Source of the DNA: an uncultured Agathobaculum sp.
GTDB taxonomy: Bacteria; Bacillota; Clostridia; Oscillospirales; Butyricicoccaceae
Direction of reading: 5' to 3'
DNA: 27,183 nt
Assembly (NCBI GenBank): GCA_934504345.1
Contig: CAKSVR010000031.1
Coordinates: 1 to 27,183, forward strand
Positions 13,528-20,016 of the stretch are shown here, piece after piece. Made by a program: the position numbers and the translations under genes. A model generated the notes under the pieces. It did no database searches and was not told where the DNA came from. It saw only the letters and a list, made by a program, of their open reading frames with translations. How positions within the stretch are numbered: the stretch's first letter is position 1; each line of letters starts with the position of its first letter.

Positions 13528-13576
13528 AAAGTCGTCCGAAAGTTCCTATTCAGAAACTTTCTCCCTCCAGAAGTAT

Positions 13577-13605
13577 AAAAACCGAGATACACGCTCCCGG
13601 TTTTT
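13577..13605 (+). terminator. Possible terminator within the spacer
   Basis: AAAAACCG (13577-13584) pairs with CGGTTTTT (13598-13605). The T's belong to the stem, as in bidirectional terminators. Confidence 0.5.
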
Positions 13606-13690
13606 ATGAATTTGTAAAGCAAATTCTATTTAACGCGCGCTGCCGCGCGATATGATAAAATCGGTTCAATGCCGACTTTTTTGACAAACT

Positions 13691-13721
13691 GAGAGCTGAA
13701 CCTGTTCAGCTCTCTTTTTTT
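13691..13721 (+). terminator. Intrinsic terminator upstream of the SLH genes
   Basis: An 11-bp palindromic stem (13691-13701 with 13704-13714) followed directly by seven T's. Confidence 0.9.
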
Positions 13722-13762
13722 GCACATTGGATGCACACTTTTACACAAGAATCAGGAAATGG

Positions 13763-13791
13763 TTGACAAATTTCGGCAGGGAGGCTATACT
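13763..13791 (+). promoter_or_regulatory. Promoter of SLH genes 1 and 2
   Basis: TTGACA at 13763-13768 and TATACT at 13786-13791, spacer 17 bp. Confidence 0.92.
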
Positions 13792-13797
13792 CAGCGT

Positions 13798-13819
13798 AGA
13801 GATGCACCACGGCATCTCT
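13798..13819 (+). promoter_or_regulatory. 5'-terminal mRNA hairpin, SLH gene 1
   Basis: AGAGATGC (13798-13805), loop ACCACG, GCATCTCT (13812-13819). It starts 6 nt after the -10 box, that is at the expected transcript 5' end. A covarying counterpart precedes SLH gene 3, which supports a real RNA structure, probably one that shields the mRNA end from RppH/RNase J or similar. Confidence 0.75.
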
Positions 13820-13982
13820 GCAATAAAAGGAGGAATTTCATATGAAACTGAGAAAGCGTCTTATCGCGCTGACAATGGCGGCGGCGTGCGCGGCAACGGC
13901 ATTTGCCGGTGCGGCATTCACCGACCAGAGCAGCATCAAGGTGGACAGCAAGGTAATCGACACCCTGACCGAAAAGAACGTC
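13820..13982 (+). repeat. 163-bp segment identical to 15200-15362
   Basis: Covers the end of the 5' hairpin, the ribosome-binding site, the signal peptide and the first 47 codons of SLH paralogue 1. Identity with the same part of paralogue 3 is complete, including silent sites, and ends sharply at 13983/15363. Paralogue 2 shares most but not all of the signal-peptide stretch. Confidence 0.9.
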
Positions 13983-14423
13983 CTCAAGGGCTACGAGGAC
14001 GGCTCATTTCAGCCGGATAAGCTTGTCAGCCGCGCGGAAATGGCGAAGATGATCTTTGTGCTGCGTACCAACTCGGACGATGCGGTCTATTATGCAAACT
14101 GGATGAACAGCCCGCTCACGGACATCAATGACAGCTGGGCAAAGGGGTATATCAAGTATTGCCAGCATTATGGCATCGTGTGCGGCCGTTCGGATTCGAA
14201 ATATTATCCGAATGCGCCGGTAACGACGGTCGAGGCAGCAAAAATGCTGCTGCTCCATCTGCGCTACACGGAGTTTCTGTTCACCGGCGAGGACTGGAAA
14301 GCAGTCGCTATGGCGAGGTCGGATGAGATTGGCCTGCTGCAAGGCGTTGAAACGGGCATGGATGAACCGCTGACACGCCAGTATGCGGCGCAGATGATCT
14401 ACAACGCAAGCAATATCGATTGA
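13842..14423 (+). CDS. Secreted SLH-domain protein, paralogue 1
   Basis: 193 residues. A Sec signal peptide (MKLRKRLIALTMAAACAATAFA, cleavage near AFAGA) is followed by little other than S-layer homology repeats. SLH 1 covers about 26-72 (FTDQSSIKVDS... GYEDGSFQPDKLVSRAEMAKMI). SLH 2 covers about 90-138 (LTDINDSWAKGYIKYCQ... VTTVEAAKMLL). A weaker third covers about 150-190 (GLLQGVETGMDEPLTRQYAAQMIY). SLH triplets bind secondary wall polymers in other Firmicutes, so this should sit non-covalently on the wall; no effector domain is attached. AAAGGAGG lies 9 nt before ATG 13842. It is the first gene of a pair with paralogue 2, only 23 nt away. Its first 141 coding bases are identical to those of paralogue 3. 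Confidence 0.88.
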   Translation: MKLRKRLIALTMAAACAATAFAGAAFTDQSSIKVDSKVIDTLTEKNVLKGYEDGSFQPDKLVSRAEMAKMIFVLRTNSDDAVYYANWMNSPLTDINDSWAKGYIKYCQHYGIVCGRSDSKYYPNAPVTTVEAAKMLLLHLRYTEFLFTGEDWKAVAMARSDEIGLLQGVETGMDEPLTRQYAAQMIYNASNID

Positions 14424-14446
14424 GCGATAAAAGGGAGGAATTTCAT

Positions 14447-15073
14447 ATGAAGCTGAGAAAGCGGCTCATCGCGCTGACAATGGCGGCGGCGTGCGCGGCA
14501 ACGGCATTTGCCGGTGCGGCCTACACCGACCAGAGCAGCATCAAGATTGACAGCCGTATCGTTGATGCGCTGGTTCAGAAGAAGCTGTTTGTGGGCTATG
14601 GGGACGGTTCGTTCAAGCCGGATAAGCCGGTCACTCGTGCGGAAATGGCGAAAATCCTGTACACACTGCGGACGGAAGGCGGCACGGATGCCACTACCTA
14701 CGCGGAAAAGATGTCCACTTCGTTCACGGATGTCAATAACCACTGGGCGAGCGGCTACATCAAATACTGTCAGGCTTACGGTATCATTTCGGGCAAATCG
14801 AGCACGGTTTTTGCACCGGATGCTGCCGTCACCACGGTTGAAGCGGCGAAGATGCTGCTCGTAGTCAGCGGATTTGACCCTAAAGAGAATAACCTGACCG
14901 GTCCGCAGTGGAAGGCGAACACGATGCGGTGCGCCGCAGAGGATCAGCTTTTGCTGAACGGCGTGAATGTCGGCATTGATGATCCGCTCCCGCGCCAGTA
15001 TGCCGCGCAGATGGTTTTCAACACGGCAACGACGTATCTGTCGCACGAGCAGACTGAAATATACGGCTGGTAA
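14447..15073 (+). CDS. Secreted SLH-domain protein, paralogue 2
   Basis: 208 residues, same architecture: signal peptide nearly identical to paralogues 1 and 3, SLH 1 at about 26-72 (GYGDGSFKPDKPVTRAEMAKIL), SLH 2 at about 91-140 (FTDVNNHWASGYIKYCQAYG... VTTVEAAKMLL) and a weaker third repeat ending LPRQYAAQMVFN. The tail of about 15 residues (LSHEQTEIYGW) is unlike the others. ATG 14447 is chosen because GGGAGGAATTTCAT precedes it exactly as in the sister genes, and the signal peptide starts there. It has no promoter of its own and lies 23 nt after paralogue 1, so the two are co-transcribed. Its SLH 2 is closer to paralogue 3 (AYGI[IV]SGKSSTVFAP shared) than to paralogue 1. Confidence 0.88.
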   Translation: MKLRKRLIALTMAAACAATAFAGAAYTDQSSIKIDSRIVDALVQKKLFVGYGDGSFKPDKPVTRAEMAKILYTLRTEGGTDATTYAEKMSTSFTDVNNHWASGYIKYCQAYGIISGKSSTVFAPDAAVTTVEAAKMLLVVSGFDPKENNLTGPQWKANTMRCAAEDQLLLNGVNVGIDDPLPRQYAAQMVFNTATTYLSHEQTEIYGW

Positions 15074-15082
15074 TGGCAAGAG

Positions 15083-15114
15083 AAAGTCCCTCGGCCGAGG
15101 AACTTTGGGGTTTT
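15083..15114 (+). terminator. Weak terminator after SLH paralogue 2
   Basis: Near-perfect palindrome 15083-15094 with 15095-15106 (one mismatch), then GGGGTTTT. Weak T-tract. Confidence 0.5.
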
Positions 15115-15142
15115 GCACGAAATTACATATATTCGGAAAATG

Positions 15143-15171
15143 TTGACAAGCTATGCGGGATATGGTATATT
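15143..15171 (+). promoter_or_regulatory. Promoter of SLH gene 3
   Basis: TTGACA at 15143-15148 and TATATT at 15166-15171, spacer 17 bp. Confidence 0.9.
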
Positions 15172-15177
15172 TCAACT

Positions 15178-15199
15178 ATGGATGCACTACGGCATCCAT
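15178..15199 (+). promoter_or_regulatory. 5'-terminal mRNA hairpin, SLH gene 3
   Basis: ATGGATGC (15178-15185), loop ACTACG, GCATCCAT (15192-15199), again 6 nt after the -10 box. Compared with the hairpin at 13798-13819, stem pairs 2 and 3 change from G-C to T-A and A-T to G-C. Both are compensatory, so pairing is preserved. Confidence 0.75.
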
Positions 15200-15221
15200 G
15201 CAATAAAAGGAGGAATTTCAT

Positions 15222-15806
15222 ATGAAACTGAGAAAGCGTCTTATCGCGCTGACAATGGCGGCGGCGTGCGCGGCAACGGCATTTGCCGGTGCGGCATTCA
15301 CCGACCAGAGCAGCATCAAGGTGGACAGCAAGGTAATCGACACCCTGACCGAAAAGAACGTCATCAAGGGCTTTGAGGACGGCTCGTTCCAGCCGGACAA
15401 GGCGGTAACCCGTGCACAGATGGCCAAGATGATGTTCGTACTGCGTACCGGTTCGGATGATGCATCCTACTACGCAAAGGACATGACCGACACGTTTACG
15501 GATACGGTCGGTACATGGTCGAACGGCTATGTGAAGTATTGTCAGGCATACGGTATCGTTTCGGGCAAGTCGAGCACGGTTTTCGCGCCGAATGCTCCGG
15601 TGACTACCGCAGAAGCAGCAAAAATGCTGCTGGTGTACGGCGGCCATGATGTAGAAAAGGACGGTCTGACCGGTACACAGTGGAAAGAAAACACCTTGAA
15701 GCTGGCAGATGCAGAGGGCCTTCTGACTTCTGTAAATACAAAGCCGGATGATGCGCTCCCGCGCCAGTATGCGGCGCAGATGATCTACAACGCGATCAGC
15801 AAGTAA
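15222..15806 (+). CDS. Secreted SLH-domain protein, paralogue 3
   Basis: 194 residues. Signal peptide identical to paralogue 1. SLH 1 at about 26-72 (GFEDGSFQPDKAVTRAQMAKMM), SLH 2 at about 91-140 (FTDTVGTWSNGYVKYCQAYG... VTTAEAAKMLL), third weak repeat at about 155-192 ending LPRQYAAQMIYNAISK. Expected to be exported and to bind secondary cell-wall polymer; it has no other domain. ATG 15222 follows the same AAAGGAGGAATTTCAT site. Unlike paralogue 2 it has its own promoter, 5' hairpin and terminator, so it can be expressed separately. The three genes are a tandem family and may form or coat a surface layer together. Confidence 0.88.
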   Translation: MKLRKRLIALTMAAACAATAFAGAAFTDQSSIKVDSKVIDTLTEKNVIKGFEDGSFQPDKAVTRAQMAKMMFVLRTGSDDASYYAKDMTDTFTDTVGTWSNGYVKYCQAYGIVSGKSSTVFAPNAPVTTAEAAKMLLVYGGHDVEKDGLTGTQWKENTLKLADAEGLLTSVNTKPDDALPRQYAAQMIYNAISK

Positions 15807-15819
15807 ACAGACAACAAAG

Positions 15820-15846
15820 AAAGTCCCTCATTTGAGGGGCTTTTTT
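15820..15846 (+). terminator. Terminator of SLH gene 3
   Basis: AAAGTCCCTC (15820-15829) pairs with GAGGGGCTTT (15834-15843), loop ATTT, followed by T's to 15846. Confidence 0.92.
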
Positions 15847-15942
15847 GCTGTCTTAACAATCTTCATAAAATCTAAAGAAATTCCCTGCGGAAAACAACAG
15901 AAACCTGTGGTAAGATAGATGTAACGAAAGGGGGAGAGGAAA

Positions 15943-16638
15943 ATGGAAAGACTGACCGTGCTGGTCGTGGACGACGACCGCGAGATCGTGGACAGCATCG
16001 CGATATTCTTACAGGCAGACGGATACCTCGTCCGCAAGGCGTACAACGGACTGGAGGCGCTCGACATCGTGATGACCGAGCCGGTGCATCTCATCCTGCT
16101 GGACATTATGATGCCCGCGCTGGACGGCATAAAAACTCTGCTGAAGGTGCGCGAGAGCAAAAATCTGCCCATCATCCTGCTGTCCGCCAAGAGCGAGGAT
16201 GCAGACAAGATACTCGGGCTGACGGCGGGCGCGGACGACTACATCACCAAGCCGTTCAACCCGTCCGAGCTGGTCGCGCGGGTAAAAAGCCAGCTTCGGC
16301 GCTATACTCAGCTCGGCGCGATGCCGGTAAAGGAATCGCAGATAGCCATTCGCGGGCTGGTGCTCGACACGGACAGCAAAAGCGTCACGGTGGACGGCGA
16401 GGCGGTGCGCCTCACGCCGCTGGAGTACAAGATCCTTGAGCTGCTGTGCCGTCATCCGGGCAAGGTGTTCTCCACGGAGGAGATCTACCGGCAGGTGTGG
16501 AATGATGATGTTGTCAGCGACAACGCCATTGCCGTCCATGTGCGGCATATCCGCGAAAAGATAGAGATAAACCCGAAAGAGCCGCGCTACTTAAAGGTAG
16601 TATGGGGCGTGGGCTATAAGATAGAGAGGAGCGAGTGA
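15943..16638 (+). CDS. OmpR/PhoB family response regulator
   Basis: 231 residues. The receiver domain spans 1-120: acidic pocket VVDDD (Asp10-12), phospho-acceptor Asp54 in LLDIMMP, Thr/Ser position in ILLSAKS and the conserved Lys in YITKPFNPSEL. The winged-helix DNA-binding domain covers about 135-229, with RLTPLEYKILELL, FSTEEIYRQVWN, the recognition helix NAIAVHVRHIREKI and the wing WGVGYKIE. It partners the kinase immediately downstream (start codons overlap its stop). GGGGGAGAGG lies before ATG 15943. The AT-rich stretch 15851-15885 (CTTAACAATCTTCATAAAATC) lies upstream and could hold a binding site, but no clear -35 box was found. The organisation resembles VanR/PhoP-like envelope-stress systems; the signal is unknown. 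Confidence 0.94.
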   Translation: MERLTVLVVDDDREIVDSIAIFLQADGYLVRKAYNGLEALDIVMTEPVHLILLDIMMPALDGIKTLLKVRESKNLPIILLSAKSEDADKILGLTAGADDYITKPFNPSELVARVKSQLRRYTQLGAMPVKESQIAIRGLVLDTDSKSVTVDGEAVRLTPLEYKILELLCRHPGKVFSTEEIYRQVWNDDVVSDNAIAVHVRHIREKIEINPKEPRYLKVVWGVGYKIERSE

Positions 16639-16640
16639 AA

Positions 16641-18704
16641 ATGAACAGCAAGGGGATTCTACGCAGTTCGGTAATGAAGCTCATCGCGTTTGTGTGCATT
16701 GTGGGATGCTTTGCAGGTGCGATGTTCATCGGAGAGAACACGATAGCGGGCTTTGCCGCGAACGGTAGCAGTGACGTGGTGTATCAGTTCGAGAGCAGCT
16801 TTGACGATTCATACTATATGCGTCAGCAGCTCAGCATAATGTGTGCTCAAATGACGAATGCGTTTGAGAATGGCATGGACACAGCAGAATTCAGCAGACA
16901 GCATACGGATTTTGCGGGGGACTATTTCGGCCGTATGGGCGATAAAACGGTCGGCAATGACACGCTGACCGAAGCTGCGGCAAAAAACTCCGCGTTTTAC
17001 ATGATCGGACGGCCGAACGGCGATGTGCAGTCCAACGTGGGAATTTCCTACGGCTATCCGCTGGCGGTTTACGATGAGGAAACGGACAGTTACGGCTACT
17101 ACACCGAGGAGGATGCGGCAGAGGAAGGCTGGAAGGTCAATAAGTTCAATCCGTACCCGGACAACACGCTGCTCATCGTGCGCTTCACGGATGCACAGGC
17201 CGCGCCCATCAAGGCGCAGTGGGAGGCACAGAAAGCCGAAGTCACCGGCGTGGTCAATCGGGTCATCATGCTGATCGTTGCCGCGCTGGCGCTGTTCGTG
17301 TATCTGCTGTTCGTCACCGGCCGCAAGCCGGAGGACGAGGGCGTGCACCTCATTACCCTCGACCGCCTGCCGGTCGAGGTGAACGCGCTGTTCTTCTGGG
17401 GCGTGCTCGGCACGGCGGTCGGCCTCAACATCGCACTGCTGGATGAGCTGCTGAGCTTCGCGAACGATATGTCAATCCTGCTCATGCCGTCCATCCTGTT
17501 CTGCGTGGCGGCGTTCGCGCTGTCGCTCGAGCTGGCTCTCTCGCTGGCGCGTATCATCAAGAACCGCAGCTTCGTGCGGCAGTGCTGGAGCATCCGCTTT
17601 GTGCGCTGGTGCTGGAGAACCGCCGTCAAGCTGTGTGAAAGCCTCTGGCACGGTCTGGGCCGCCTGCGCCGCGCGATGGCCGAGGTCGTACTCGGCAGCA
17701 GCGCATCTCGCCGGGCAGTTGCGGTTTTCACGCTGTATTCGGTGGCCTTGATGCTGCTGACCCTGTTTTTCGGTCTGATCGGTAGCCCTGTTAACGTATT
17801 TCTGGTGGGTGTCATCGGACTGTGCGCGGCAGGCTGGTTCATCGCCAAGCGCCTGAGCGGCTTTGACCGCATTGTGGATGCGCTGCGCCGTCTGCGGGCG
17901 GGCGATCTCGGCTTCAAGCTGACCGATATGCCGGAGGGCGTGTTCGCGGAGATGGCCGAGGACATCAACTCGCTCGGTGACGGGATGCAGGCCGCTTTGC
18001 AGAACGAGGTGCGCGCCGAGCGCATGAAGAGCGAGCTTATCACCAACGTGAGCCACGACCTGAAAACGCCGCTCACCAGCATCCTGAATTACGCGGATCT
18101 GCTCTCGCAGATGGAGCTGACCCCGGAGGAGGCCAACGACTACGCCCGCATCATCCACCAGAAAGGACTGCGGCTCAAAAACCTGACGAGCGACCTGTTC
18201 GACATCTCCAAGGTGCAGTCCGGCGCGGAGCAGATCATCAGCGAACGGCTGGATGCGTGTACGCTGGTGCGGCAGGCGCTCGCGGAGCAGGACCAGGCCG
18301 TGCAGGAGAGCGGGCTGACCGTCAAGGCGGCTATCCCAGAGCACGAGCTGCCCATCTGGGCGGACGGGCGAAAACTGTCCCGCGTGCTGGAAAATCTCAT
18401 CGGCAACTGTGTCAAATACGCCATGAAAGGCACGCGCGTGTTCCTTTCGGTCGCGGAGGAGAATGGGCAGGCCGTTATCGAGCTCAAGAACACCGCCAAC
18501 TACGAGATGGACTTCGATGCCGATGAGATCACCGAACGGTTCGTGCGCGGCGATGCGGCCCGCTCGACCGAGGGCAGCGGCCTCGGCCTTGCCATCGCGA
18601 AGAGCTACACCGAGGCGTGCGGCGGCACGTTCACGGTGTCGGTGGACGGCGATCTGTTCAAGGTTCGCATCGCGTTCCCGGTGTACGGCGTGACGGCTCT
18701 GTAA
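16641..18704 (+). CDS. Membrane sensor histidine kinase of the two-component pair
   Basis: 687 residues. It has an N-terminal membrane segment (about 9-31), an extracytoplasmic domain of about 170 residues and five further membrane segments (about 203-225, 247-268, 277-302, 358-380 and 383-402). A HAMP-like linker follows (about 400-455, with VDALRRLRAGDLGFKL). HisKA has the H-box ITNVSHDLKTPLTSIL with His472. HATPase_c has the N-box NLIGNCVKYA, a degenerate G1 region, and GSGLGLAIAKSY. The classical DxGxG of the G1 box is not evident: the stretch reads LKNTANYEMDFDADEI, as in a subset of Clostridial VanS-like kinases. I prefer ATG 16641, 9 nt after GAGGAG; GTG 16635, overlapping the regulator stop (GTGA), is the alternative. 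Co-transcribed with the regulator. Confidence 0.9.
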   Translation: MNSKGILRSSVMKLIAFVCIVGCFAGAMFIGENTIAGFAANGSSDVVYQFESSFDDSYYMRQQLSIMCAQMTNAFENGMDTAEFSRQHTDFAGDYFGRMGDKTVGNDTLTEAAAKNSAFYMIGRPNGDVQSNVGISYGYPLAVYDEETDSYGYYTEEDAAEEGWKVNKFNPYPDNTLLIVRFTDAQAAPIKAQWEAQKAEVTGVVNRVIMLIVAALALFVYLLFVTGRKPEDEGVHLITLDRLPVEVNALFFWGVLGTAVGLNIALLDELLSFANDMSILLMPSILFCVAAFALSLELALSLARIIKNRSFVRQCWSIRFVRWCWRTAVKLCESLWHGLGRLRRAMAEVVLGSSASRRAVAVFTLYSVALMLLTLFFGLIGSPVNVFLVGVIGLCAAGWFIAKRLSGFDRIVDALRRLRAGDLGFKLTDMPEGVFAEMAEDINSLGDGMQAALQNEVRAERMKSELITNVSHDLKTPLTSILNYADLLSQMELTPEEANDYARIIHQKGLRLKNLTSDLFDISKVQSGAEQIISERLDACTLVRQALAEQDQAVQESGLTVKAAIPEHELPIWADGRKLSRVLENLIGNCVKYAMKGTRVFLSVAEENGQAVIELKNTANYEMDFDADEITERFVRGDAARSTEGSGLGLAIAKSYTEACGGTFTVSVDGDLFKVRIAFPVYGVTAL

Positions 18705-18731
18705 ATTTATTGTGAGATTGGAAATCCTGTC

Positions 18732-18759
18732 TTGCAATTTCGGTGCACACTATTATAAT
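18732..18759 (+). promoter_or_regulatory. Promoter of the cupin gene
   Basis: TTGCAA at 18732-18737 and TATAAT at 18754-18759, spacer 16 bp. The predicted start near 18766 rules out a coding start at 18743. Confidence 0.75.
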
Positions 18760-18814
18760 AGGTGTTGACAAGAAAACCGCGCGAGCGGGCAAGACAAGAA
18801 AGGCGGAATCCATT

Positions 18815-19162
18815 ATGATTACAACTGCAAGCGAGCATCCGGTAGATAAGGTAGAGAAAATGGCCGGCGGCAAGGGACACGTTATCATCGAGCACCTGCT
18901 GGGCGAGAAAGAGCTGGACGGAAAGTGCGGCCTGTACGCCAAGGTAACGATCGAGCCGGACTGCACGCTGGGCTTCCACGAGCACCACGGCGAAACCGAA
19001 ACTTACTACATCCTGAGCGGCGAGGGCTCGTACAATGACGGCGAGAAGTCCTATCCGGTCAAGGCGGGCGACGTAACGTTCTGCCCGGACGGCACCGGCC
19101 ACGCGCTGGACAACACCGGCGACACCGACCTCGTGTTCATGGCGCTCATCATCAAGAAGTAA
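18815..19162 (+). CDS. Small cupin-domain protein
   Basis: 115 residues forming a single cupin beta-barrel. Cupin motif 1 is seen as GFHEHHGETETYYILSG (about 50-66), giving the His, His and Glu metal ligands; motif 2 is PDGTGHALDN (about 88-97) with the fourth ligand His. Stand-alone cupins of this type are metal-dependent isomerases, dioxygenases or sugar-binding proteins, and sequence alone does not decide the reaction. ATG 18815 is chosen because AAAGGCGG lies 8 nt upstream and it falls downstream of the transcription start; the in-frame upstream codons would lie in the promoter. It is monocistronic, with its own promoter and terminator. Confidence 0.88.
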   Translation: MITTASEHPVDKVEKMAGGKGHVIIEHLLGEKELDGKCGLYAKVTIEPDCTLGFHEHHGETETYYILSGEGSYNDGEKSYPVKAGDVTFCPDGTGHALDNTGDTDLVFMALIIKK

Positions 19163-19177
19163 ATCACAGCACAATGC

Positions 19178-19208
19178 AAAGGACCTGCCTCTCCGGCGGG
19201 TTCTTTTT
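19178..19208 (+). terminator. Terminator of the cupin gene
   Basis: AAAGGACCTGCC (19178-19189) pairs with GGCGGGTTCTTT (19195-19206, two G-U pairs), followed by T's. Confidence 0.88.
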
Positions 19209-19221
19209 GTCTGTTCGCACA

Positions 19222-19250
19222 TTGAATCAGGCTCGATTCTGTGCTATAAT
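19222..19250 (+). promoter_or_regulatory. Promoter of the DUF1275-HAD operon
   Basis: TTGAAT at 19222-19227 and TATAAT at 19245-19250, spacer 17 bp. Confidence 0.85.
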
Positions 19251-19302
19251 AGCCGCTGGACGGCAGAAAACAGAGCTGCCGGAGTGAAACGGAGGAATTT
19301 CC

Positions 19303-20013
19303 ATGAAACGAGCGCACGGGCAGATGTCGGAATCGCTGCTGCTGGGCGTGCTGCTGGCCGTTGCCGGCGGATTCTTTGATGCATACACCTATCTGTGCCG
19401 CGGCAAGGTATTTGCCAACGCGCAGACCGGCAATATCGTGCTGTTCGGCGCAAAGCTGGCCGAGCGCGACTGGCTGCGGGCGGCGGAATATCTCCTGCCG
19501 ATACTGGCATTCGCGCTGGGCGTGGTAGCCGCCGAGCTCGTCAAGCGCCGTTACAAGCGCCGTCAGAATCAGGACATCAACATCCACTGGCGGCAGATCG
19601 TTGTGCTGGTCGAGATCGTGCTGCTGGTCATTGCGGCTTTTATGCCGCAGAGCCTCAACACTACGGTCAACATTATGATCTCGTTCATCTGCGCCATGCA
19701 GGTCGAGTCGTTCCGCAAGGTGCGCGGCAGCGCGTTCGCGACGACGATGTGTACCGGCAATCTGCGCTCCGGCACGGAGCAGCTCATCATCTGGGCACAG
19801 ACGGGCGACAAGGGTGCGCTCCGCAAGGTGCGGAATTATTACTCGATCATCGCGTTTTTCATCCTCGGCGGCGCTGCCGGCGCGCTGACTACGACAAGAT
19901 GGGGAGAAAAGTCGCTGCTGCTGACCTGCATCCCGCTGATTTTGGTATTTGCGGTGATGTTTATTGAAGAAGAACACACAATGGAGGAGCAGATCTCCGA
20001 GAAAGGACAATGA
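19303..20013 (+). CDS. YoaK / DUF1275 family membrane protein
   Basis: 236 residues with about six hydrophobic segments. The family fingerprint is clear: an N-terminal helix ending AVAGGFFDAYTYL (about 19-31), then VFANAQTGNIVLFG (about 36-49), matching the DUF1275 pattern GxxDAxxxL...QTGN. A second QTGN-like repeat reads FATTMCTGNLRSG. Function is unknown in the family; a transporter role has been suggested from topology only. ATG 19303 has GGAGGAATTTCC before it. It is co-transcribed with the HAD phosphatase, which begins 4 nt after its stop. Confidence 0.92.
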   Translation: MKRAHGQMSESLLLGVLLAVAGGFFDAYTYLCRGKVFANAQTGNIVLFGAKLAERDWLRAAEYLLPILAFALGVVAAELVKRRYKRRQNQDINIHWRQIVVLVEIVLLVIAAFMPQSLNTTVNIMISFICAMQVESFRKVRGSAFATTMCTGNLRSGTEQLIIWAQTGDKGALRKVRNYYSIIAFFILGGAAGALTTTRWGEKSLLLTCIPLILVFAVMFIEEEHTMEEQISEKGQ

Positions 20014-20016
20014 TCC

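Larger units (their letters stand above)
13448..13714. repeat. 219-bp hairpin-dense segment bracketed by identical 24-bp hairpins
   Basis: The 24-bp palindromic hairpin at 13448-13471 (AGAGCTGAAC, CT, GTTCAGCTCT plus closing G-C) recurs exactly at 13691-13714. The right copy has a T7 tract and works as a terminator; the left copy, just after the hybrid kinase stop, lacks one. Between them lie TGTCGCGAAACC/GGTTTCGCCGACA, the ACCGTAGG hairpin (13501-13527), GAAAGTT/AACTTTC, a terminator-like stem (13577-13605), GAATTTG/CAAATTC (13608-13626) and GCGCG/CGCGC. No gene is present. The layout resembles a small element inserted into, and duplicating, a terminator. Confidence 0.6.

Noticed and set aside
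13448..13714. CRISPR array suggested by repeated palindromes
   Set aside because: Only two copies, no regular spacers and no cas genes; it is better explained as duplicated terminator hairpins.
18743..18814. N-terminal extension of the cupin protein from the in-frame ATG at 18743
   Set aside because: It would lie between the -35 and -10 boxes of the promoter and has no ribosome-binding site.
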